Origin: Weissella confusa
GTDB lineage: Bacteria; Bacillota; Bacilli; Lactobacillales; Lactobacillaceae
Length of the DNA stretch: 64,000 nt
Reading direction: 5' to 3'
NCBI GenBank assembly: GCA_016466735.1
Contig: JAAOED010000004.1
Span: 62,001 to 126,000, forward strand
Of the stretch, positions 57,330 through 64,000 are shown one piece after another. Below the pieces are notes generated by a model. The model was not told the DNA's origin. It saw only the letters and a program-made list of their open reading frames with translations, and searched no databases. A program made the position numbers and the translations under genes. How positions within the stretch are numbered: position 1 is the first letter of the stretch; the number at the start of each line of letters is the position of its first letter.

Positions 57330-59051
57330 TTACAAAGCATCCATCGCGATGCGAATAATTTTCGTCATCCCCGCATTTGGCGTCACTTGAATATTTTGAC
57401 CAGCACGCTGAGCTTCCCATGCGGCCTTAACCGTATGGTGATGTGATCCGTTAATCAACACAACCCCGACATCATATCGGTTTGATTGAATCTCATCAAT
57501 CACCTTGCTCTCCGTATATTTAGAACCATCTAGCCAAGTTGCTTGACCACCAACTTCGTTAATCTTATTGGCCGCATTCTTTGCGCTGGCGCCAAACCAA
57601 GACACAATCAACACGTGCTTACCAAATAGACTTCGCTCCAACTCACTGTCAGTAGCACTCTTTTCATCTTCAGCAGCCTTTGTCTCTGGTAGCTTACCAA
57701 GACTTCGCAACAGTTGCACCGCATGCGTGTCTGTGCGAACGCGTGCTGAATATGTCTCTTCTGCATTCAAACTCGCTTCTTCAAGGCCGTTCAAATCAAT
57801 TTGATCCATTCCAATCAGGTGACCTTGCGTATCTACAAAGTAGCGGTCGTTGTCTTCAACATAGAAACGACCCTGAACTGGCATCCACAAGGCAACATCA
57901 TCATTCGTCAAATCGTTATACTTTTGGACCAGCAATGGCAATTTACGATAGGCCGCTAAATTATCACGGGTTAAGTGCGCAATCAGCTGTGATAATGCTT
58001 CTGAATCCGTCACGGGTACCGTCTTGTTTATAACAACCGGTTCAGCTTGTTTCGTGACAATCCGAACTGGCTGTGGTGTCTCAATCGCCACTTCCTGTAC
58101 CGCTGTTACCTGTCGTTGCTCCAATTCAGTAATTCTGTTCGCCAAGGTTCGGATAACAGTTTCCTTGTAATCAGTATTTGGTTGGGCTGATGGGACAGGC
58201 ACCTGATTTTGCTCCTGAAGCCGTGCCATTGATTCATCAGCCTCATGCAATGCTTCTTCAAGTTCGGTGATTCGATTACTTTCATTGCGATGCAAGCTCT
58301 CGTATTCAGTCACCTGATTTTTCAATTCTTCTAAGCGCGTCGCTTGATGTTCCAAGCCTAATTGGCGTTGATGAGAAAGCTGTTGCGCTGCATGTTGTGT
58401 CGCCTGTGCCGTTTCGAGTTGATCTGATAACGCAGCCGTTTCTTGCGTCGTGACCGTGTTGGCTTGCTTTAATTCACGTTCAAGCTCTTGCACGCGTTCA
58501 CCGGCCGCAACGTTTTTGGCCTTTAACGTTTTATTCGCTTTTTCCAATCGATCAATTTGACTCTTTAACGCATCAACCGCCTCGTTCGACTCTTGCGGTT
58601 CGGCCGGCTTAGATTGAGATGTCGCTGTCATTCTAGCTCGCGGAACCCTGGTTTCATTCAGGCTGTCACGGAAAAGTTGGAGTCCATCCCCTTCATCGCG
58701 GACCTGATAAGCAATGTTATAGACACGGCGTGATGTCACCACATTTTTTGACTGTTGCCAAACGTACACCAAATCAGGTTTTGACGTTAAGGTCAAGCGG
58801 ACTGTGATATCAGTCATAAGCTCCTGAACATCGTCCTCGGAGGCACGAAGCGCTTCAGCCAACGGTGACACCAACGTCTTTTTAACCTCATTTTGGTCAG
58901 CTGCCGGTATCGCATAATGATACTTTTTTATCAGTTTATCGGTCTCTTTAGCCAATGCTAAATTATCGACGAAAAACTTTTCGCCGCTAGATAAACCGGG
59001 ATTGCGGTTCATTTGTTTACGAATCTTTTTTGCTAGCTTATTTCTGTCCAT
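57330..59051 (-). CDS. coiled-coil protein with C-terminal DUF2325-like domain
   Basis: A 573-residue protein. The N-terminal ~125 residues are basic and helical (KLAKKIRKQMNRNPGLSSGE). Residues about 165-310 are a long coiled coil (DALKSQIDRLEKANKTLKAK, ELEEALHEADESMARLQEQN). A mixed middle part follows, and the last ~95 residues (VLIVSWFGASAKNAANKINE, YDVGVVLINGSHHHTVKAAW) fit DUF2325, an NAD-like fold of unknown use. I prefer ATG 59051 over the upstream GTG because GGGGTG precedes it. Function unknown. Confidence 0.8.
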   Translation of the reverse strand: MDRNKLAKKIRKQMNRNPGLSSGEKFFVDNLALAKETDKLIKKYHYAIPAADQNEVKKTLVSPLAEALRASEDDVQELMTDITVRLTLTSKPDLVYVWQQSKNVVTSRRVYNIAYQVRDEGDGLQLFRDSLNETRVPRARMTATSQSKPAEPQESNEAVDALKSQIDRLEKANKTLKAKNVAAGERVQELERELKQANTVTTQETAALSDQLETAQATQHAAQQLSHQRQLGLEHQATRLEELKNQVTEYESLHRNESNRITELEEALHEADESMARLQEQNQVPVPSAQPNTDYKETVIRTLANRITELEQRQVTAVQEVAIETPQPVRIVTKQAEPVVINKTVPVTDSEALSQLIAHLTRDNLAAYRKLPLLVQKYNDLTNDDVALWMPVQGRFYVEDNDRYFVDTQGHLIGMDQIDLNGLEEASLNAEETYSARVRTDTHAVQLLRSLGKLPETKAAEDEKSATDSELERSLFGKHVLIVSWFGASAKNAANKINEVGGQATWLDGSKYTESKVIDEIQSNRYDVGVVLINGSHHHTVKAAWEAQRAGQNIQVTPNAGMTKIIRIAMDAL

Positions 59052-59187
59052 GTTCGTCACCCCATTTTCAACGCGTTTCCAACACTCCTAGTCTTCTTTA
59101 TACCACACACCGTGTCGTAAAATGTTGTGCGCTGTCTCAGGTGGCTAAAACTTAAAATCCATGCGTAAATCAACCCCTAGGTTAACG

Positions 59188-59222
59188 AAAAAAGGATTCG
59201 GAAAATTACTTCCGAATCCTTT
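59188..59222 (-). terminator. terminator of the DoxX gene
   Basis: AAGGATTCGG and CCGAATCCTT pair around a 10-base loop, followed by TTTTCG on the minus strand. Confidence 0.85.
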
Positions 59223-59239
59223 TGTCTATAATCATTTAA

Positions 59240-59755
59240 TTAACGAACTTCGATATCGTTGTTCAAGAATGGCAACTTTGAACGCAAGAATGGCGTTACC
59301 CAGTGGTCCAAACCGATACGTGCTGAGTTGAAACCACCAATCAAGATGAACATCTCAATGAAGATGAACGTTGGGTTAACTGACACAACACCGGCACCCA
59401 AGTATGAGAAGTTCATGATCATTCCGAAGAAGGCTGCTGCCAAAGTCAACGTACCAAAGATCAATCCCAAACCAACAAACAACTCACCCCATGCAACGGC
59501 GAATGAGAAGAAACCAGTTGCGTGACCGTGGTTCGTTGCTAGGTTCAAGAACCAGTCGTACCATGGGAATGCCTTCGTTTGTGCTGGTGTCATAACTGGC
59601 TTAGCGATTGCCATGTTAATCATACCTGAAGCATCGAAGCCACCCTTAGTCGTAACCTTCTCAAAACCATCCATTACCCATTGGAATCCCAAGTAAACAC
59701 GTGCAATCGTCAATACCCACATTGCAACCTTGCTGTTACGTAGCCATGAAATCAT
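59240..59755 (-). CDS. DoxX family membrane protein
   Basis: A 171-residue protein with four membrane helices: MWVLTIARVYLGFQWVMDGF, GFFSFAVAWGELFVGLGLIF, LAAAFFGMIMNFSYLG and FIFIEMFILIGGFNSARIGL. DoxX proteins take part in thiol/redox homeostasis or sulfur metabolism. The start ATG 59755 (MISWLRNSKV) has GGAG eight bases upstream; the TTG frame before it is unlikely. Single-gene transcript. Confidence 0.9.
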   Translation of the reverse strand: MISWLRNSKVAMWVLTIARVYLGFQWVMDGFEKVTTKGGFDASGMINMAIAKPVMTPAQTKAFPWYDWFLNLATNHGHATGFFSFAVAWGELFVGLGLIFGTLTLAAAFFGMIMNFSYLGAGVVSVNPTFIFIEMFILIGGFNSARIGLDHWVTPFLRSKLPFLNNDIEVR

Positions 59756-59891
59756 AATAATATCTCCTAAAAACAAATAATCTTATTTAAAATATGTGAA
59801 TCAATTAACATATATTATCTTAATCTACTTACATAAGTTTAGCAACATAATATTCACAATTTATTCACACTTAGTGTTTCGTATTTGAGAC

Positions 59892-59926
59892 AAAAAAAGA
59901 CAAAAGCCTAGTTTTAGGCTTTTGTC
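59892..59926 (-). terminator. terminator after the nucleotidase gene
   Basis: GACAAAAGCCTA and TAGGCTTTTGTC pair around a 4-base loop; TTTTTTTG follows on the minus strand. It lies 93 bases after the nucleotidase stop. Confidence 0.8.
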
Positions 59927-60018
59927 TTTTAGTTAACAATGTGAACAATCACACATTTTAAAATCAGTTCATGAACTTAAACGTCCGCTTTTTTATGTCA
60001 ATTGTGCATATTTGCGCT

Positions 60019-60612
60019 TTATTCCCAGGCTGCTTTAACAAACTTCTCTGTATCGCCATGCACGGCAATATTATGCTCATGCATGACCTTATCAATGGCA
60101 TTTCGAATACCGTCACCGTCATTGAATACTTCTGCCGTCTCAATCAGTAACTCGACCAAGCCAGTCTGCCAGGTCATCTTAGGCTCATAACCGTATTGGA
60201 CCCATTGGCTGTCCATCGTCGCATCATCCCAACCGCTGGCGCCATGGTATGGTCGATCATCAACCAAAATTGCCTCTGGCGTGCGTGATAGGCTCTTGTC
60301 ATGCGCAAGAATCACACGCTTATAGAATGGGCTCTTTTCGTCATCGCCAAAATGATGCTGCAACCAAATTAGCTTATCTTGCCAAGCACTCGCATTTTGC
60401 CAAGGCGCTGTCGACAAGATATACAACTCGTAATAGTCACGCAACTTATTAACCGCGTCAATTGCGCCTGGAACCGGTGGCAAATCTCGAAAAATGCCAG
60501 GAATTTGATCTGGCTTGGCAACTGTTTCGCCACCCATATCAATCGCATTCAAAATAAGTAACGTATCAACAAGGACATTGTCCATGTCCAAAAACAATTT
60601 AGGCTTATTCAT
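60019..60612 (-). CDS. 5'(3')-deoxyribonucleotidase, NT5C type
   Basis: A 197-residue HAD-superfamily enzyme: FLDMDNVLVDTLL (motif I, both Asp), ILSTAPWQNASAW (motif II), KRVILAHDKSL (motif III) and ILVDDRPYHGASGW (motif IV). This matches the cytosolic deoxy-pyrimidine nucleotidase family. I chose ATG 60612 (MNKPKLFLDM) with GAGGG upstream; the frame starts at 60636 and would overlap the aldolase stop. It probably forms an operon with the aldolase gene. Confidence 0.9.
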   Translation of the reverse strand: MNKPKLFLDMDNVLVDTLLILNAIDMGGETVAKPDQIPGIFRDLPPVPGAIDAVNKLRDYYELYILSTAPWQNASAWQDKLIWLQHHFGDDEKSPFYKRVILAHDKSLSRTPEAILVDDRPYHGASGWDDATMDSQWVQYGYEPKMTWQTGLVELLIETAEVFNDGDGIRNAIDKVMHEHNIAVHGDTEKFVKAAWE

Positions 60613-60635
60613 CTTTTCCCTCACAGCAGTGCGCA

Positions 60636-61526
60636 TTAGACGTTCGTCAGTGTTGCCTGTGCCTTATTAGCTGACCCAAGCATTTGAATCATTTCTTCCG
60701 CTGCTTGTTGGGCAGCTTCGACGCCTGAACGCAGCAACTTACGTGGGTCGTAGTTTGTGCCTTCCAAATCACGGTCTGACACAATGAACTCACGCAATGC
60801 ATTGTGGAACGCCCATTGCAATTGTGAATTAATGTTAATCTTGGCCACACCAAGCGTAATCGCCGTTTGGATTTCATCCTCAGGCAAACCAGAAGCGCCG
60901 TGCAAGACAAATGGCATTTCATGTCGCGTAGCCGCTTCAAATTCTGTCAACGCCCCCAAGTCCAAGCCAGCAAAGTTTTCTGGATATGCCCCGTGAATGT
61001 TACCAATACCAGCAGCCAGCATGTCGATACCTGTGTTAGCCATTTCAACAACTTGTTGCTTATCAGCAATTTCACCTAGACCAACAATACCGTCTTCAAC
61101 ACCGCCAATTGACCCAACTTCAGCCTCGACGCTGACACCCAATTCAGCAGCTTTAGCAACCAACGCCTTTGTTTCACGCAAGTTTTCTTCAAACGGCAAA
61201 TCAGAGCCGTCGAACATCACAGATGTGAAGCCATCGTTCATCGCTTGATAGGCCATCTCCAAATTACCGTGATCCAAGTGAATGGCAACCGGCACTGTAA
61301 TAGCCATACTCTCATATAAATCACGCACCATGTCAGCTACCATCTTCGTGCCACCCATGTACTTAATAGCACCCATTGATGCCGCGATAATCACTGGCGC
61401 CTTTTGGGTTTCAGCCGCACGCAAGATTGCTTGCGTCCATTCCAAATTATTCGTGTTGAAGTGCGCAACCGCATATCCTTGTGCGTGTGCTTGCGCAATC
61501 ATTTCTGATGCATTTACAATTCCCAT
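60636..61526 (-). CDS. fba: class II fructose-bisphosphate (or tagatose-bisphosphate) aldolase
   Basis: A 296-residue zinc aldolase: AVAHFNTNNLEW, PVAIHLDHGNLE (zinc and catalytic Asp), SVEAEVGSIGGVEDGIVG, AAGIGNIHGAYPE (zinc His), PFVLHGASGLPEDEI (zinc His) and GVAKININSQLQ. Specificity between fructose and tagatose bisphosphate cannot be read with certainty. Weissella ferments glucose by the phosphoketolase route, so this enzyme may serve gluconeogenesis or fructose phosphate balance. GGGGGG precedes the ATG. Confidence 0.9.
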   Translation of the reverse strand: MGIVNASEMIAQAHAQGYAVAHFNTNNLEWTQAILRAAETQKAPVIIAASMGAIKYMGGTKMVADMVRDLYESMAITVPVAIHLDHGNLEMAYQAMNDGFTSVMFDGSDLPFEENLRETKALVAKAAELGVSVEAEVGSIGGVEDGIVGLGEIADKQQVVEMANTGIDMLAAGIGNIHGAYPENFAGLDLGALTEFEAATRHEMPFVLHGASGLPEDEIQTAITLGVAKININSQLQWAFHNALREFIVSDRDLEGTNYDPRKLLRSGVEAAQQAAEEMIQMLGSANKAQATLTNV

Positions 61527-61736
61527 TTTTTATCCCCCCAATGGTTAAAAAATTAATTTTCAAGTACTAATTCGCCTTAATCTGCCCGTTTCCCCGAACG
61601 TTCTCGATTAAATATTAAACAATGTACGAATAATACCACGACCAACTTCACTTTGCCACCGATTTCATTAAACCACTTTAAACAACTCGTAAATTAGCCA
61701 CAAACATGTTTGCAAATTCCCAATTTCGTCATTTAT

Positions 61737-61774
61737 TCAAAAAAGGACCGCCAAAACTTGTGTTCTGACAGTCC
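61737..61774 (-). terminator. terminator of prfB
   Basis: On the minus strand GGACTGTCAGAA and TTTTGGCGGTCC pair (12 bp with G-U pairs), followed by TTTTTTG. The rest of the gap 61527-61736 is AT-rich and holds the aldolase promoter region without a clear consensus site. Confidence 0.75.
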
Positions 61775-61781
61775 TACGTTT

Positions 61782-62897
61782 TTAGTCCGGATTTTGTTCA
61801 GCTAACTTCCAACGGAGGTAAGAATTGATAAATGGATCCAAATCACCATCCATCACACCTTGTGGGTTACCTGATTCAAAGTTTGTACGGTGGTCCTTAA
61901 CCATGCGATATGGTTGGAAAACGTATGATCGGATTTGTGACCCCCAACCGTTTTCCAATTGTTCACCAGCAATCGATGCACGTTCCTTTTCCTTCTTATC
62001 CATTTCCAATTGGTACAACTTAGCACGCAACATTGCATAGGCTGTATCCTTGTTTTGGAATTGTGAACGTTGTTGTTGCGAGGCGACAACGATTCCCGTT
62101 GGAATGTGGGTCAAACGCACAGCAGATGACGTCTTGTTAATGTGTTGTCCACCGGCACCAGAGGCACGGTAAACGTCCATCTTAACGTCAGCTGGGTTAA
62201 TGTCAACTTCAACCGAATCATCCAATTCTGGCATGACATCAATTGAAACGAATGACGTGTGACGACGACCAGCTGAATCAAATGGTGAAATACGGACAAA
62301 ACGGTGCACACCACGTTCTGAACGCAGATAACCGTACGCATTGTGTCCTGTAATCATCAACGTTGCTGAATCGATACCGGCTACATCACCAGGGTGATAA
62401 TCCATGATTTCAACCTTAAAGCCGTGACGCTCAGCCCAACGTGTGTACATACGTTGCAAGTTGGCCCCCCAGTCAGCAGATTCTGTTCCACCAGAACCCG
62501 GGTGAATTTCCAAGATAGCGTTGTTCTTGTCATACGGCTCATTCAACAATTGCGCCAAACGGTAGCTCTCCAAGTCATCTGACAACTTTTGTAAGTCAGC
62601 TTCCATCTCGGCTTGCATATCTTCGTCCGGCAATTCAGCCAATAGTTCAAGCGCCGTCTCAACGTTCTCCACGCCAGCCGTCAAATTCAAGTAGTCATCA
62701 CGGCGTCCCTTCAAGATGTTGTTGGCATCAATCACCTTTTGCGCCGCTATGTTGTCATTCCAGAAATCTGGGTGGACCATCTCATCTTCATTGGCCGCGA
62801 TTTCATCGTTCAAAGCTTCCAAGTCCAGAGACTCACCAAACTTCGTAATCTCTTCTGACATCTCAGCTAATGAGCGACGTGCTTCTGATAGCTCCAT
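61782..62897 (-). CDS. prfB: peptide chain release factor 2, read in one frame
   Basis: A 371-residue RF2 that ends translation at UGA and UAA. It has the SPF anticodon-like motif (RISPFDSAG) and the peptidyl-transferase motif GAGGQHINKTSS. Most RF2 genes need a +1 frameshift near codon 25 at CTT TGA C. Here that place reads GGT GAG TCT CTG GAC, in one frame without a stop (FGESLDLEAL), so autogenous frameshift control is absent. A terminator-like hairpin lies 30 bases before the start. It follows secA, the usual order. Confidence 0.96.
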   Translation of the reverse strand: MELSEARRSLAEMSEEITKFGESLDLEALNDEIAANEDEMVHPDFWNDNIAAQKVIDANNILKGRRDDYLNLTAGVENVETALELLAELPDEDMQAEMEADLQKLSDDLESYRLAQLLNEPYDKNNAILEIHPGSGGTESADWGANLQRMYTRWAERHGFKVEIMDYHPGDVAGIDSATLMITGHNAYGYLRSERGVHRFVRISPFDSAGRRHTSFVSIDVMPELDDSVEVDINPADVKMDVYRASGAGGQHINKTSSAVRLTHIPTGIVVASQQQRSQFQNKDTAYAMLRAKLYQLEMDKKEKERASIAGEQLENGWGSQIRSYVFQPYRMVKDHRTNFESGNPQGVMDGDLDPFINSYLRWKLAEQNPD

Positions 62898-62926
62898 TTT
62901 CTCTATAACCTCAACTCTCTAATGCG

Positions 62927-62957
62927 AAAAAGGAAAGCCAGTCGCAACTAACTTTCC
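62927..62957 (-). terminator. terminator/attenuator between secA and prfB
   Basis: On the minus strand GGAAAGTTAGT and ACTGGCTTTCC pair fully (11 bp, two G-U; loop TGCG), followed by TTTTTCG. The prfB ATG is only 30 bases on, leaving no room for a full promoter between. Confidence 0.75.
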
Positions 62958-62988
62958 CCTCCAATAACATTTTATCACAGCAGCTGTT

Positions 62989-63026
62989 GGTCTAAAGCGC
63001 CTGACTTCAGTCAGGCGCAAGACCAA
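62989..63026. repeat. two-part stem (TTGGTC/GACCAA around GCGCCTGACT/AGTCAGGCGC)
   Basis: A 10-bp perfect stem (62997-63018) is enclosed by TTGGTC and GACCAA arms. No T tract. It is part of the 194-base secA-prfB leader. Confidence 0.65.
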
Positions 63027-63056
63027 AGACGCACCTGATAAGGGCGACTTGGTCAC

Positions 63057-63077
63057 GTCGGAGGTAAAACCTCCGAC
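63057..63077. repeat. 9-bp perfect hairpin after secA
   Basis: GTCGGAGGT and ACCTCCGAC pair around AAA, 15 bases after the secA stop. On the minus strand it contains GGAGG, which would be masked in the stem. No T tract. Confidence 0.65.
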
Positions 63078-63091
63078 CTTCTCAGTCTACT

Positions 63092-64000
63092 TTATGAACG
63101 TAGGTTTTGACGGATTTCTGACTTCATGAATAGACGCGTTGCATCGTATTCAATACCAGCAATCATTTCTTCAAACATACGGAAACCTTCGTTTTGATAC
63201 TCGATCAATGGGTTCAATTGACCATAACCACGCAATTGGATAGCATCACGCAATTGGTTCATGGCGTCCATGTGGTCCGTCCATTGTGAGTCAACCACAC
63301 GCAAGATAACCACGCGTGTGAATTGTAGCATTTGCTCATCGTCAACCAAAGCAGAACGCTTATCTTCGTAAACTTCCTTAGCACGACCGTACAAGTAATC
63401 CTTGATTTCTTGTTGGCTCTTACCTTCAAGGTCAGCAACTGTAATTGAATCCTCAGGAACCAAAACAGCACCAGCGAAGTCGACGATTGATTGCAAATCC
63501 CACTCTTCAGTCTTGCCCAAAGCGTGTCGATCAACAACACGTCCGATCGTACGCTCAACCATTGGCAAAATAACATTGCACAATGACTTGTCTTCATCAA
63601 TAACTTGGTTACGGTTTGCATAGAACGTGTTACGTTGTTGCGACATAACATCATCGTATTGCAAAACGTTCTTACGTGAATCGTAGTTATTACCTTCAAC
63701 ACGCTTTTGTGCTGACTCAACAGAGCGCGTAATCAAGCGGTTCTTGATCACAGCATCTTCATCAGCCAAGTTCATACGCTCCATCATCGTCTTGATACGC
63801 TCACCACCGAAACGAATCATCAAATCATCTTCCAATGACAAGAAGAATTGTGAGTATCCCTTGTCACCTTGACGACCAGCACGTCCACGCAACTGGTTAT
63901 CAATACGACGAGATTCGTGACGCTCAGTTCCGATAACGGCCAAACCACCCAAATCAGAAACGCCAGGGCCAAGCTTGATGTCAGTTCCACGACCGGCCAT
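63092..64000 (-). CDS. secA: preprotein translocase ATPase SecA (C-terminal part; cut by window edge)
   Basis: The visible 302 residues begin in the conserved [13 protein letters not shown] of the second helicase domain, followed by [23 protein letters not shown] (motif VI), then the helical wing and scaffold parts ([40 protein letters not shown]). The 5' two-thirds lie beyond the window. The protein ends at SEIRQNLRS, so it lacks the long linker and zinc-binding CPCGSG tail of many SecAs. SecA drives protein export through SecYEG. Confidence 0.97.
   Translation of the reverse strand: MAGRGTDIKLGPGVSDLGGLAVIGTERHESRRIDNQLRGRAGRQGDKGYSQFFLSLEDDLMIRFGGERIKTMMERMNLADEDAVIKNRLITRSVESAQKRVEGNNYDSRKNVLQYDDVMSQQRNTFYANRNQVIDEDKSLCNVILPMVERTIGRVVDRHALGKTEEWDLQSIVDFAGAVLVPEDSITVADLEGKSQQEIKDYLYGRAKEVYEDKRSALVDDEQMLQFTRVVILRVVDSQWTDHMDAMNQLRDAIQLRGYGQLNPLIEYQNEGFRMFEEMIAGIEYDATRLFMKSEIRQNLRS

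Overview
The window looks like a chromosomal segment of a Weissella species (Lactobacillales), probably of the confusa/cibaria kind. The best clue is the protein at 56271-57287, which from memory closely resembles the structurally characterised FemX of Weissella viridescens. The rest fits a low-to-middle G+C lactic acid bacterium: glnR-glnA, a Phe T-box before pheST, a DUF3042 protein, LysM-CHAP and LysM-CAP secreted proteins, and YqgQ next to glucokinase. The species is inference.

Positions 1 to about 26640 are part of a siphovirus prophage; its tail tip, lysis genes and far att site lie beyond the left edge. Late genes are on the minus strand, in transcription order: HNH endonuclease, terS, terL, small membrane protein, portal, ClpP-like protease, capsid, four head-tail/tail completion proteins, major tail protein, tail assembly chaperone (with a -1 frameshift extension) and tape measure. 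Upstream (11.4-13.9 kb) are an ArpU-type late regulator, a CsbD-like protein, tRNA-Met, tRNA-Leu and two odd tRNA-like elements. The minus-strand replication block (13.9-18.4 kb) holds RusA, a DnaC-like loader, a DnaD-like initiator with iterons in its gene, SSB, an HNHc nuclease and an ERF annealing protein. Several very small genes sit between them. The control region (19.8-23.5 kb) has Xre/Cro-like proteins, an AntA/KilAC antirepressor, a CI-like repressor and an ImmA metallopeptidase. Two sigma-A-like promoters face each other upstream of the repressor, each with the same 17-bp operator in its spacer. Plus-strand genes at 20143-20448, 21835-22461 and 23586-25279 look like lysogeny-expressed accessory genes; one is a membrane-anchored Ltp-type superinfection-exclusion candidate. 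A tyrosine integrase ends the prophage next to rpmA.

Positions from about 26640 to 64000 are host chromosome. Gene order: rpmA, rplU (with leader), tRNA-Arg, an unrecognised three-gene operon, glnA-glnR (a perfect GlnR box overlaps the miaA stop), miaA, a glycerophosphodiester phosphodiesterase, DUF3042, an inactive rhodanese, two paralogous LysM proteins, a strongly structured non-coding region (36.5-36.9 kb), glucokinase with a cre site, yqgQ, rhomboid protease, 5-FTHF cyclo-ligase, a class B PBP, YfhO, greA, recQ, mltG, pheT-pheS with T-box, an HxlR regulator divergent from an MFS transporter, an HD protein, a SpoU rRNA methyltransferase, femX, a DUF2325 coiled-coil protein, DoxX, a 5'(3')-nucleotidase, class II aldolase, prfB and the 3' part of secA. 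Many genes serve cell-wall building and turnover (PBP, MltG, FemX, LysM-CHAP, LysM-CAP).

Most interesting signals: the face-to-face promoter switch, the accessory genes in the lysogeny region, the tRNA-like elements, the GGGTTTA frameshift in the tail chaperone, the 186-bp inverted-repeat element at 36.7 kb, and a prfB gene that lacks the usual frameshift but has a terminator hairpin just before its start. No CRISPR array or insertion sequence was seen.
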